Assembly: GCF_900105925.1 (NCBI RefSeq)
Contig: NZ_LT629791.1
Coordinates: 3,259,278 to 3,323,277, forward strand
DNA length: 64,000 nucleotides
Direction of reading: 5' to 3'
DNA from: Jiangella alkaliphila
Lineage (GTDB): Bacteria > Actinomycetota > Actinomycetes > Jiangellales > Jiangellaceae
The notes under the pieces are model-generated. The model searched no databases and was not told the origin of the DNA. It saw only the letters and a list, made by a program, of their open reading frames with translations. Each line of letters starts with the position of its first letter. Positions within the stretch are counted from its first letter, which is position 1. The position numbers and the translations under genes are program-made. Below are positions 13,891 to 23,766 of this stretch, piece after piece.

Positions 13891-15816
13891 ATGTTCGAAG
13901 AAGCGCTGCTGTCTGCTCCGTTGCCGGGTGTTGGTCCGGTGGCGGTGGAGCCTGATGGTGTGGTCGACGCGGAGGTGCGGGCGCTGTTGGACGGGCTGGC
14001 CGCGGAGTATGCCGCGATGCCGGCGGCTGGGGTGTTGCCGTTCGGGGCGGACGAGGTCGCGGTGGGTGCGCAGTTGGCGGCGCTGCTGGCTGGGTTCGAT
14101 CCGTCGGTGGCTGATGGCTACGACTTGGTGGAGGCGTCGGCCGGGTGGGAGCGGTTGGCGGCGTGGGTGGAGGCGAACAAGGCGCGGGTCGCGGCCGCGC
14201 TCGCCTCCCGGGCCGAGATGCGCCCGGACACGTCGGGGTACCGGTCGGTGAACCCGGTCACCAACACCGCGGTCGCGATCGCCGGACGCTGCCACCTCAC
14301 CACCCGGCAGGCGGAGTACCAGGTGGGTCACTCCCTGCAGTTGGTGGAGGACTTCCCCGACACCCACGCCTTGCTCTCGGCCGGTCTGATCGATCTGCGC
14401 CGTGCTCGCGTGATCACTGACGAGCTCGGTGGACAGGACCCGGCCGTCCGCGAGCGGGTGGAGGCCGCGGTGTTGCCACGGGCGCCGCAGTTGGATTCGG
14501 TCGCGTTGCGGAAGCTGATCCGGCAGTTGCTGCAGGAACTGGCGCCGGTGGAGACGGCCGAGCGGCATCGGCGTGCGCGTGATGGCCGGTATGTGGCGGT
14601 GACGCCCGCGTCGGATGGGATGGCGTTCCTGGAGGCGCTGATCCCGGCCGAGGACGCGACCGCCTGGGACACGGTCCTGAACGTGGCCGCTGCGGATGCG
14701 AAGCGGGCGGACGCGGCGGCCGGTGTGCCGGCGCGGACGCGGGATCAGCGTCGCGCCGACGCGTTGGCCGAGCTGGGCTGGGCCGCGCTGGGTGCGTGCG
14801 CCGACGGCGCCACCGGGTACGCGTCCACCGCCGGCACCGGGCACGCGTCCGCCGCCCCAGGCGACGCCGCCACGCCTGAGCCGGCCGGGCGCGCTGCCCG
14901 CACCGTCGCTGACCGCACCAGCACGCCTGAGCCCGCCGTCGGGGCCCGCTCCGCCGTCGTCGGCGGCAGCGGCGCCGCCCGCACCGGCTCGCCAGAGCCC
15001 CACGTCGGGGCGCGCTCCGCCGTCAGCGGCAGTGGGCGTGCGTCCGCCGCCCCGGCCGACGCCGCGCCTGAGCCTGCGGTGCGCGCGGCCCGCCCCGGAG
15101 CTGATCGCACCGCTTGGCCTGAGCCCGCTGTCGGGGCCCGCTCCGCCCCCGCCGCCGTCGGCGGCGGCGCTGACCGCACCGTCACGGCCGGGCCGGCCGG
15201 GTACGCCCGCCCCGCCGAGGACGCGGCCAGTGGCGGCCCGCCCGGCGACCACGTATCTCTTCCGTCTGCTGTGGGGTCGAGGCCGCGGCGGCGGCCGGTC
15301 AGTGTGCACGTCACCATCCCGTTCGCGACGCTGGCCGGGCTGACCGACCAGCCGGGGGAGTTGGACGGTTACGGACCGATCCCCGCCCACGTTGCCCGGG
15401 CGCTGGCGGCTGAGGGCGTGTGGACCTGGCTGGCCCATGATCCCGGCACCGGACAGCTGCTCGACCTCGGGCGCACGAGATATCGGCCGACCAAGGCGCT
15501 GGCCGAGTTCATCGTCGCCCGCGACCGGACCTGCCGCACACCGGGCTGCCACCGATCCGCCAAGGCCGCCGATATCGACCACCTGGTGCCGTTCGCGGAC
15601 GGCGGCACCACCGACCCGGCCAACTGCCACGCACTGTGCGAGACGCACCATCTGCTCAAACACCACGGCGGCTGGTCAGTCCAACGAGATCGCGACGGCA
15701 CCACCCGATGGCGAAGTCCCACCGGACACCGATACGAGAAGCCGCCCGAACGCCTCGGCCTGCCACCTGTACGCCTCGACCCCAGCACGGCGCGACAACC
15801 CCGGCCGCCCGGCTAG
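13891..15816 (+). CDS. DUF222 protein with C-terminal HNH nuclease domain and repetitive linker
   Basis: 641 aa. The N-terminal half is a DUF222 domain (about residues 30-310). A linker of about 140 residues (about 310-460) rich in Ala, Pro, Gly and Thr follows, containing degenerate repeats of a PEPxVGARSA unit and related RAAR-ADRT units. The C-terminal HNH domain has RDRTCRTPGC, DIDHLVPFADGG (His near 564) and CHALCETHH, with four Cys that could bind zinc. DUF222-HNH proteins occur in many copies in actinobacterial genomes and their role is unsettled; they have been compared with homing-type or phage-related nucleases. The ATG is chosen from the promoter spacing. Confidence 0.9.
   Translation: MFEEALLSAPLPGVGPVAVEPDGVVDAEVRALLDGLAAEYAAMPAAGVLPFGADEVAVGAQLAALLAGFDPSVADGYDLVEASAGWERLAAWVEANKARVAAALASRAEMRPDTSGYRSVNPVTNTAVAIAGRCHLTTRQAEYQVGHSLQLVEDFPDTHALLSAGLIDLRRARVITDELGGQDPAVRERVEAAVLPRAPQLDSVALRKLIRQLLQELAPVETAERHRRARDGRYVAVTPASDGMAFLEALIPAEDATAWDTVLNVAAADAKRADAAAGVPARTRDQRRADALAELGWAALGACADGATGYASTAGTGHASAAPGDAATPEPAGRAARTVADRTSTPEPAVGARSAVVGGSGAARTGSPEPHVGARSAVSGSGRASAAPADAAPEPAVRAARPGADRTAWPEPAVGARSAPAAVGGGADRTVTAGPAGYARPAEDAASGGPPGDHVSLPSAVGSRPRRRPVSVHVTIPFATLAGLTDQPGELDGYGPIPAHVARALAAEGVWTWLAHDPGTGQLLDLGRTRYRPTKALAEFIVARDRTCRTPGCHRSAKAADIDHLVPFADGGTTDPANCHALCETHHLLKHHGGWSVQRDRDGTTRWRSPTGHRYEKPPERLGLPPVRLDPSTARQPRPPG
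14800..15290 (+). repeat. Degenerate repeats encoding the Ala/Pro-rich linker
   Basis: Within the DUF222-HNH gene, units of the type CCTGAGCCC.GTCGGGGC.CGCTCCGCC recur at about 14930, 14995 and 15118, with shorter relatives between them. At protein level they read PEPAVGARSAV, PEPHVGARSAV and PEPAVGARSAP. Such a tract can change in length by slippage or recombination. Confidence 0.65.
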
Positions 15817-15873
15817 CGCCACCAGGGCCAGCGCCGTCCGGCAGCGCATCGGGCCGAGCAAGGCTGCGCCGAG

Positions 15874-15905
15874 GGGGTCGCCACCGTCGCAACGGTGGCG
15901 ACCCC
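15874..15905. terminator. Bidirectional terminator between the HNH gene and the cox operon
   Basis: GGGGTCGCCACCGT (15874-15887) pairs perfectly with ACGGTGGCGACCCC (15892-15905) across a CGCA tetraloop. It lies between two convergent transcription units. Confidence 0.85.
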
Positions 15906-15934
15906 TGTCGGTCGCGTGCGGACGAGGCGACGGG

Positions 15935-16789
15935 CTAGAGGCCGCTCGCCGCCATGACGGCGCGCCGGGTGAGGACCGGCGCCAGGTGGGTGCGGTACTC
16001 CGCCGACGCGGTGCCGTCGGTGAGCGGCGAGGCCCCTTCGAGAGCGCGCCCGGCTGCGGCTTCGACGGACGAGGCGGTCGCCGGGACGCCGGTCAGTGCC
16101 TCCTCGACGCCGCGGGCGCGGACGGGGGTGATGCCCATGTTGGTGAGGGCGACGCGCGCCTCGGCGATGCTGCCGTTGGACCGGCGCACCGCGGCCGCCA
16201 CGCCGATGACCGACCACGACTGCGCCAGCTGGTGGAACTTCTCGTAGTGGGTGGTCCAGCCGGTCAGCTTCGGCACCCGCACCGACACCAGCACGTCGCC
16301 GGGGCCGAGCGCCGTCGTGAAGTAGTCGACGAAGAAGTCCGCCGCAGCGATGTCGCGGACACCCGACGGGCCGGCCACCGACATCACCGCGTCCAGCGCC
16401 AACGCGACGCCGGGCAGGTCGCCGGCCGGGTCGGCGTGCGCAAGCGACCCGCCGAACGTGCCCAGGTGCCGGATCTGCCGGTCGCCGACGGTCTCGGCGG
16501 CCTGCGCGATCAGCGGCGCGTGCTCGCGCACCAGCGGGTGCTTCATGACCTCGTCGTGCGTGGTCATGGCGCCGATCAGCAGCGCGTCGCCGTCGTCGCG
16601 GACGCCGCGCAGCTCGGCCAGGCCACCGAGGTCGACCAGCAGGGCCGGCGCGGCCAGCCGCAGCCGCAGCAACGGCAGCAGGCTCTGGCCGCCGGCCAGC
16701 ACCTTGCCGTCGTCGCCGGCGCCGGCCAGCGCGGTGACGGCGTCCTCGACCGAGGCCGCCCGGGTGTAGTCGAACGCCGCGGGGATCAT
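15935..16789 (-). CDS. FAD-binding medium subunit of a CoxM-type molybdenum hydroxylase
   Basis: 284-residue FAD subunit that passes electrons from the iron-sulfur subunit to an acceptor. The N-terminal [18 protein letters not shown] and the FAD loop AGGQSLLPLLRLRLA (about residues 30-50) are typical, as is the second flavin motif GTFGGSLAHADPAGDLPG (about 113-130). The start overlaps the stop of the large-subunit gene (ATGA). It is the last gene of the operon, which therefore reads small-large-medium. Confidence 0.93.
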   Translation of the reverse strand: MIPAAFDYTRAASVEDAVTALAGAGDDGKVLAGGQSLLPLLRLRLAAPALLVDLGGLAELRGVRDDGDALLIGAMTTHDEVMKHPLVREHAPLIAQAAETVGDRQIRHLGTFGGSLAHADPAGDLPGVALALDAVMSVAGPSGVRDIAAADFFVDYFTTALGPGDVLVSVRVPKLTGWTTHYEKFHQLAQSWSVIGVAAAVRRSNGSIAEARVALTNMGITPVRARGVEEALTGVPATASSVEAAAGRALEGASPLTDGTASAEYRTHLAPVLTRRAVMAASGL

Positions 16790-19196
16790 CGGGGCTCACC
16801 TCCATTCGAACCAGCAGAAGCGGCGCGCGCCGCCGCGATCGTCGACCACACCCGTTCCGGCGTGCACGGCATCCGCACGTCCGTCACGCCCAGTGGTCGG
16901 AGCGCGTCGACCACGGCGTTCACCACCGCCGGCGTCGAGGCGATGGTGCCGGCCTCGCCGACGCCCTTGGCGCCGAGCGGGTGGCCAGGCGCCGGGGTCT
17001 CGGTGCGGTCGGTGACGAGGTCGGGCAGGTCGGCCGCGCTCGGGATGGTGTACTCGACGAAGGTCCCGGTCGTGAGGTTGCCGTCCTCGTCGTAGCGGGC
17101 CTCCTCGAACAGCGCCTGCGCGATGCCCTGCGCGACGCCGCCGTGCACCTGGCCGTCGACGATCATCGGGTTGATCACCCGCCCGATGTCGTCGACCGCG
17201 ACATAGGAACGGATGCGCACCATGCCGGTCTCGGTGTCGACCTCGACGGCGCACAGGTGCGTGCCGTGCGGGTAGGAGAAGTTCTCCGGGTCGAACGTCG
17301 CGTCGGCGTCCAGCGTGGACTCGACGCCGTCGGGCAGGTCGTGCGACTGGAACACCGCGAACGCGCAGTCGGCCAGCGACTTCGTCGCCGCGCCGGGCGC
17401 GCCCTTCACCCGGAACGCGCCGCCGGCGAACTCGAGGTCGGCGGGGTCGGCCTCGAGCAGGTGCGCCGCCACCGGCATCGCCTTCTCGACGACGCGCTGG
17501 CAAGCGTTGACCAGCGCGATGCCGCCGACCGCCAGGGAACGGGAGCCGTAGGTGTCCAGGCCCTTGTGCGACGTACGGGTGTCGCCGTGCAGCACCTCGA
17601 CGTCCTCGAAGGCGACGCCGAGCTGGTCGGCGACGATCTGGCTCCACGCGGTCTCGTGGCCCTGGCCGTGCGGCGACGTGCCGGTGACGACCTCGACCTT
17701 GCCGGTGGGCAGCACCCGCACGGACGCCGACTCCCACCCGCCCGCCGCGTACCGCAGCTGCCCCAGCACCCGCGACGGCGCCAGCCCGCACATCTCCGTG
17801 TACGTCGACACGCCGAGACCCAGCTGGACGGAGTCGCCGGACGCCCGCCGCGCCGCCTGCTCCTGTCGCAGCCCGTCGTAGTCGAACAGCTCCGTCGCCC
17901 GGTCGGTGGCCGCCGCGTAGTCGCCGGAGTCGTAGGTCAGCCCGGCCGACGTCGTGAACGGGAACTCGGAGCTGTCGATCCAGTTGCGCCGCCGCAGCTC
18001 CAGCGGGTCCATGTCCAGTTCGACCGCGAGCTCGTCCATGATCCGCTCGAGCGCGAACGTCGCCTCGGGCCGGCCGGCGCCGCGGTAGGCGTCGGTCTTG
18101 GTGGTGTTGGTGAAGACGCCGGTGCACTCGAATCGGTAGGCCGGGAACTTGTAGATGCCGCCGTACATGAACGCGCCCAGGATCGGGATGCCCGGCGTGA
18201 TGATGCCGAGGTAGGCGCCCATGTTGGCGGTCAGCCGGGCGGACATGCCGGTGACGGTGCCGTCGCGGCGAGCCGTGACGGTGATGTCCTGGAGCTGGTC
18301 GCGGCCGTGGTGCGCCGAGAGCATCGCCTCGGAGCGCGACTCGGTGAACTTCACCGGCTTGTTCAGCCGCCGGGCCGCCGCGAACGCGATGAACTCCTCC
18401 GGCGTGACCTCCAGCTTGCCGCCGAAGCCGCCGCCGACGTCGGGCGCGATGACCCGGATCTTGTGCTCCGGCGTGCCGGTGCCCAGCGACAGCAGGATCC
18501 GCAGGATGTGCGGCACCTGGGTGGACGACCACACGGTGATCTGGTCGCCGGTGGGGTCGACGACGGTGCTGCGCGGCTCCATGAACGCCGGGATCAGCCG
18601 CTGCTGGACGAACCGACGTTTGACGACGACCTCCGCCTCGGCCTCCGCCTGCGCGACGTCGCCGCCGGTGCCGGCTGCCGCCGAGTCGAGGATCCACGTG
18701 TAGCACTTGTTCGTGCCGTTGGCCTCGTGCACCAGGGACGCGCCGTCGGCCAGCGCGGCCTCCATGTCCAGCACGACCGGCAGCGGCTCGTAGTCGACCT
18801 CGATCAGCTCCAGCGCGTCGAGGGCGCTCGCGCGGTCGCGGGCGGCGACGACGGCGACCGGCTCGCCCGCGTGCCGGACCTCGTCCAGCGCCAGCGGGGG
18901 ATAGGCGGGCAGCACGGTGTCCTCGGTGACCGGCCAGACGCACGGCATGCTGCCCTGCAGGTCGGCGACGTCCTGGCCGGTGAACACGTCGACGACGCCG
19001 GGCGCGCCACGGGCCGCCGTGACGTCGATGCCGGTGATGCGCGCGTGCGCCATGGGGCTGCGCAGGATGGCGAGGTGCAGCATGCCGGGCAGGGACAGGT
19101 TGTCGGTCCAGGAGGTTCGGCCGGTGATCAGCCGGGCGTCCTCCTTGCGGCGGCGGTCGCGGCCGACCTCGCCGGTGGGGCGTTGCTCGGTGACCG

Positions 19197-19200
<4 letters not shown>
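16786..19200 (-). CDS. Molybdopterin-binding large subunit, CoxL form II type
   Basis: 804-residue catalytic subunit of a xanthine dehydrogenase-family molybdenum hydroxylase; such enzymes hydroxylate aldehydes, aromatics or N-heterocycles, or oxidise CO. The GTG at 19200 is the start because it overlaps the small-subunit stop (GTGA) and opens the normal N-terminus. The active-site loop reads AYRGAGR (about residues 367-375), the form II signature, not the AYxCSFR loop with the Cys that binds copper in true CO dehydrogenase (form I). The molybdopterin motif [14 protein letters not shown] is present. The real substrate is unknown; CO oxidation should not be assumed. Confidence 0.93.
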
Positions 19201-19703
<503 letters not shown>

Positions 19704-19865
19704 GGGACTCCCGCCTACGCCTGGGACCGGCACGCAGGCTCCACCGGCCCGACCCGAGCGCAACGGGAGCACACGTGGGCGCTTCACCGTCCGGTCCCGA
19801 TGCGCGCTTGCTGCCTCCAGCAAAGTCTGCGGAAGCTGACACCGCAAGGGTTTCCGGCGAACCCG

Positions 19866-19897
19866 TGTGACCGACCGCACATGTGACCCCGATCACG
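19866..19897. promoter_or_regulatory. Two adjacent CRP/GlxR-like sites upstream of the cox operon
   Basis: TGTGA-N6-GCACA (19866-19881) is directly followed by TGTGA-N6-TCACG (19882-19897). Each matches the CRP family palindrome TGTGA-N6-TCACA at nine of ten positions. They lie about 165-195 nt upstream of coxS and about 50 nt upstream of the small zinc-ribbon gene on the other strand, so they could serve either. Confidence 0.5.
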
Positions 19898-19942
19898 GGG
19901 ATCTGGCGATCACGGCGGGCGATTCGGCACGCTGAAGTCACC

Positions 19943-20107
19943 ATGCTCTTCGACTGCCCCGAATGCGCGCTGCCCGCGACCGTCACGTCACATGGCACGT
20001 TGGCCGGCACGTCCGGCCCGGTCGAGCACGTCGCCGTCCACTGCGTGGGCGGGCACCGGTTCCTCGGCCCGGCCGACACCCTGCGGGTGCTGCTGCCCCA
20101 GCGCTGA
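19943..20107 (+). CDS. Small zinc-ribbon-like protein
   Basis: 54-residue product MLFDCPECALPATVTSHGT...HVAVHCVGGHRFLGPAD. A CPEC knuckle at residues 5-8 and a later HC..GH pair could form one zinc site. The ATG is chosen because the ribbon begins immediately after it. It is divergent from coxS and 43 nt upstream of the DUF2203 gene. The family is not recognised, but codon use and the motif argue for a real gene; small orphan zinc ribbons of this kind are frequent in actinobacteria. Confidence 0.6.
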   Translation: MLFDCPECALPATVTSHGTLAGTSGPVEHVAVHCVGGHRFLGPADTLRVLLPQR

Positions 20108-20150
20108 CGGCGCGCGCCGGAAACTCCGGAACCTCCGGGACAATCGAGGG

Positions 20151-20522
20151 GTGAGCGACGTCTACACCGCCGCCGAGGCGCGGGCTGTGCTGGAAGAACT
20201 GCGCCCGGTCCTGGCCGGCCTGATCGAGGTCCGCGCCGACCTCGCCGAGCTGGGCGCCGCCGTCCAGGGCGGCACCCCGACCGCGCTGGGCGGGCTGCCG
20301 GAGCTGAAGGCCGCCCAGGCCCGGCTGGACGAGCTGCTGTCGGCCGTCGTGGCCGCCGGCCCGGAGGTGAAGGGCATCGCGCCGCTGCTGCTGGACTTCC
20401 CGTCGGTGCTCGACGGCGAGCCGGTGCTGCTGTGCTGGCTGGAGGGCGACGCCGGCCTGGACTGGTATCACCGGGCCGACCTCGGCTTCGCCGGGCGCCG
20501 GCCGCTCCCGCCGCCGCCCTGA
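20151..20522 (+). CDS. DUF2203 family protein
   Basis: 123-residue largely helical protein (helices from TAAEARAVLEELRPVLAGLI and ELKAAQARLDELLSAVVAAG), ending with the conserved DUF2203 part: LDFPSVLDGEPVLLCWLEGD then WYHRADLGFAGRRPL. The GTG start follows GAGGG without spacing and a GACAAT element 7 nt upstream, so it may be leaderless. Family function unknown. It follows the zinc-ribbon gene and precedes the carboxypeptidase gene by 141 nt. Confidence 0.82.
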   Translation: MSDVYTAAEARAVLEELRPVLAGLIEVRADLAELGAAVQGGTPTALGGLPELKAAQARLDELLSAVVAAGPEVKGIAPLLLDFPSVLDGEPVLLCWLEGDAGLDWYHRADLGFAGRRPLPPPP

Positions 20523-20663
20523 GCGGTCCGGACCAGCGGCTTCACAAGATCGCCTGGGGCCGGTACGGTCCGGACGGGCGGGCCCGGGGGGCGCCTGACC
20601 GCAGTCGGCCCCGGCTCTCGAGTTCGTTCACGACCACGGTCGTCTCGGACGAAGGAGTCCAGC

Positions 20664-23600
20664 ATGCCTCCACGCCGTATCGCGCCACGCCGTCTGCTCG
20701 CCGCCGCCTCCGCCGCCGCGCTGGCCGTCTCGCTGCTGGTCACCAGCGGTGCGGACGCCGACGACGGCGGTGAGCTGGAGGCGTACACCGCCGACGTCAC
20801 CGCCCAGCAGGCGGCCGAGATCAGCGCCGACGGCCTCGACGTCACCGCGGCGGAGCCGACCGCGACCGGCGTCAGCATGGACCTGGTGCTCACCGACGAC
20901 GAGGTGCGGGCGCTGCGCGGCCGCGGCGTCGACGTCCAGGTGAAGCGCAACGCCGACGGGCTCAGCGCGAGCGAGGCCGCCGCCCGGCAGGCCGCCGCCG
21001 GCTACAACGTCTGGCGGTCCTGGGACGAGGACGGCGGGCTGAGCGACGAGCTGTACGACCTGGCCCGGCGCAACCCGCAGATCGCCAAACTGGTCGTCAT
21101 CGGCGAGACGTACAACGGCCGCGAGATCCTGGCGATCAAGCTGACCCAGGGCGCGCGCGGCATCGCCGACGGCACCCGCCCCGCCGTGCTCTACAGCTCG
21201 CTGCAGCACGCCCGCGAGTGGATCTCCGGCGAGGTCAACCGGCGGCTGATGCACCACCTGGTCGACCGCTGGCGGTCCAACGACCGCGAGGTCCGCAGCA
21301 TGCTGCGCCGCAACGAGTACTGGTTCGTGCTCGTCTCGAACCCGGACGGCTACCAGCACACGTTCGACGCCGAGCGGCTGTGGCGGAAGAACCTGCGCGA
21401 CAACGACGGCGACGGCGCCGTCTCCGTGCTCGACGGCGTCGACCCGAACCGCAACTACCCCGAGCACTTCCGCTACGACGAGGAGGGCTCGTCGTCACTG
21501 ATCTCCAGCGACACCTACCGCGGGCCGGCGGCCGGCTCCGAGCCGGAGACGCAGGCCATGATGGCGCTGCACGACCGGGTCGGCTTCGCCTTCCAGGTGA
21601 ACTGGCACTCCACCGGCGAGTGGCTCATCTACCCGGAGGGCTGGCAGATCGGCACGCCCAGCGCGGACGACCCGATCTACTACGCGCTGTCCGGCAACTG
21701 GGACCAGCCGGCGATTCCCGGCTGGGAGCCCGGGCTGTCGTCGGACGTGCTCTACGTGACCAACGGCGAGACCACCGACTTCGCGCACGCGCAGCAAGGC
21801 ACGCTGGCCTGGACGCCGGAGCTGGGCGAGGGGATCCCCGGCAGCGGGTTCGTCTTCCCCGACGACGAGGAGCTGATCCAGGCCGAGTTCGAGAAGGTGC
21901 TGCCGTTCGCCCTCGACGTCGCGAAGTCCGCGGCCGACCCGGACGACCCGGTGTCGCACCTCGGCCTGACCACCAAGCCGTTCTACCTGCAGAGCGAGGA
22001 CACCTACAAGACCGGGCTGCCGCAGGCGAACTTCACCTTCGACTACTCCTACGGCGACCCGCAGGAGGTGCGGGTGCTGGCCAAGCGCGACCTCGGCGAG
22101 GTGACGCTGAAGTACCGCGTCAACGGCGGCGCCGTGATCAGCGCGCCCACCGAGGAGTGGAAGGGCGGCGACCGCTACGGCGGCAGCACCGCCGTCTACT
22201 ACCGGGTCATGAGCGGCATCGTCACCGGGACCGACCCGGGCGACTCCGTCGAGGTGTGGTTCGAGGGCGGCGGCGAGACCAGCGACTCGTTCACCTACGC
22301 CGCGGTCGAGGAGTCGGCGAACGACGTGCTGGTCCTGGCCGCCGAGGACTACACCGGCGCGTCGCCGGTGCAGCCGCCCGGAGGGCCGCACCACCTGGCC
22401 GCCTACGAGGAGGCGCTGACGGCGAACGGCGTCGGCTACGACGTGTACGACGTCGACGCCCGCGGCCGGATCGCGCCAGACGCCCTGGGTGTGCTGTCGC
22501 ACTACGACGCCGTCGTCTGGTACACCGGCGACGACGTCGTCACGCGCGAGCCGGGCTGGGCGGCAACCAACGCGTCGCGGCTGGCGATGGACGAGCTGCT
22601 GGAGGTCCGCGACTTCCTCAACGAGGGCGGCCGGGTGCTCTACACCGGCAAGTACGCCGGTAGTCAGTACACCCAGAACCTCGGGCTGCAGGCGTACGAC
22701 CCGACGGCGGCGAACGCCCAGTGCACCGCCGACCCGGTGGTCCGCGCGCGGTGCAAGGTGCTGGCCGGCTCCGGCGACCTCACCAACGACGTGCTGCAGT
22801 ACTGGCTCGGCGCCTACCTGGTGGTCGACAACGCCGGCACGACCGAGGACGGCCTGCTCGACGTCCTCGGCTCCGAGGAGGGCCCGTTCGACGGCCTGGC
22901 CTGGGGTTTCGACCCGGCCGGGAACCAGGACCACAGCAACTCGCAGGTCGTCACCAGCGGCGTCCTCGACCCCGACGCCTACCCGCAGTTCGACAGCTGG
23001 GTCGCGGCCCGCTGGGACCGCGAGGGCGGACCGTTCGAGCCGCACACCGGTGACTTCTACGCCTACTCGCAGATCGGCGACGTCTCGTTCAAGCGGCTGA
23101 CGAACACGATCAGCGTCCCGGCCGGCGGCGCCACGCTGTCGTTCTGGACGTCGTACGACACCGAGACCGTCTGGGACCACCTGTTCGTCGAGGCGCGCCC
23201 GGCCGGCACCGACGACTGGACCACGCTGCCGGACGCGAACGGGCACACGACGCAGGACCTTCCCGCCAACGGCAGCTGCCCGGCCGGCTGGAACACGCTG
23301 CACCCGAGGCTGGACCACTACCAGACCATCGTCGACGACGAGACCTGCCTGCCCACCGGCACGACCGGCGAGTGGAACGCCGCGTCCGGCAACTCCGGCG
23401 GCTGGCAGGAGTGGGAGGTCGACCTGTCCGCGTACGCCGGCGGCGACGTCGAGGTGTCGATCAGCTACGCCAGCGACTGGGCGGTCCAGGGCCTGGGCGT
23501 GTTCGTCGACGACATCGCCGTCAGCACCGGCGACGGGAACACGTCGTTCGAGACCGATCTCGGCGGCTGGGCGGTGCCCGGCCCGCCCGAGGGCAGCGCG

Positions 23601-23765
23601 CCGAACGCCAACGACTACGTCCGCACGACGGCCGGCGGCTTCCCGGAGGCGGCGGTGACGGCGACGCCCGGCTCGCTCTACGCCGGGTTCGGATTGGAGG
23701 GCATCGAGAGCGCGGCCGAGCGCGCCGCCGTCATGGGCGCCGCGCTCGACCACCTGCTCCGATGA
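20664..23765 (+). CDS. Secreted zinc carboxypeptidase (M14) with immune-inhibitor-A-like C-terminus
   Basis: 1033-residue exported metallopeptidase. A signal peptide with an RRIAPRR basic region and a Leu/Ala-rich core is followed by an N-terminal prodomain (to about residue 115) and the M14 catalytic domain. Zinc ligands are in QHAREW (about His182 and Glu185) and NWHSTGEW (about His315); substrate-binding Arg and Asn lie in DPNRNYPEHF and the catalytic Glu in WTPELGEG (about 386). The last 400 or so residues contain a segment like the M6 immune inhibitor A accessory domain (SQVVTSGVLDP, ATLSFWTSYDTE, WQEWEVDLSAY, GVFVDDIAVS), probably a MAM-like beta sandwich. GAAGGAG precedes the ATG by 7-8 nt. 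It likely digests external peptides. Confidence 0.92.
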   Translation: MPPRRIAPRRLLAAASAAALAVSLLVTSGADADDGGELEAYTADVTAQQAAEISADGLDVTAAEPTATGVSMDLVLTDDEVRALRGRGVDVQVKRNADGLSASEAAARQAAAGYNVWRSWDEDGGLSDELYDLARRNPQIAKLVVIGETYNGREILAIKLTQGARGIADGTRPAVLYSSLQHAREWISGEVNRRLMHHLVDRWRSNDREVRSMLRRNEYWFVLVSNPDGYQHTFDAERLWRKNLRDNDGDGAVSVLDGVDPNRNYPEHFRYDEEGSSSLISSDTYRGPAAGSEPETQAMMALHDRVGFAFQVNWHSTGEWLIYPEGWQIGTPSADDPIYYALSGNWDQPAIPGWEPGLSSDVLYVTNGETTDFAHAQQGTLAWTPELGEGIPGSGFVFPDDEELIQAEFEKVLPFALDVAKSAADPDDPVSHLGLTTKPFYLQSEDTYKTGLPQANFTFDYSYGDPQEVRVLAKRDLGEVTLKYRVNGGAVISAPTEEWKGGDRYGGSTAVYYRVMSGIVTGTDPGDSVEVWFEGGGETSDSFTYAAVEESANDVLVLAAEDYTGASPVQPPGGPHHLAAYEEALTANGVGYDVYDVDARGRIAPDALGVLSHYDAVVWYTGDDVVTREPGWAATNASRLAMDELLEVRDFLNEGGRVLYTGKYAGSQYTQNLGLQAYDPTAANAQCTADPVVRARCKVLAGSGDLTNDVLQYWLGAYLVVDNAGTTEDGLLDVLGSEEGPFDGLAWGFDPAGNQDHSNSQVVTSGVLDPDAYPQFDSWVAARWDREGGPFEPHTGDFYAYSQIGDVSFKRLTNTISVPAGGATLSFWTSYDTETVWDHLFVEARPAGTDDWTTLPDANGHTTQDLPANGSCPAGWNTLHPRLDHYQTIVDDETCLPTGTTGEWNAASGNSGGWQEWEVDLSAYAGGDVEVSISYASDWAVQGLGVFVDDIAVSTGDGNTSFETDLGGWAVPGPPEGSAPNANDYVRTTAGGFPEAAVTATPGSLYAGFGLEGIESAAERAAVMGAALDHLLR

Positions 23766-23766
23766 C

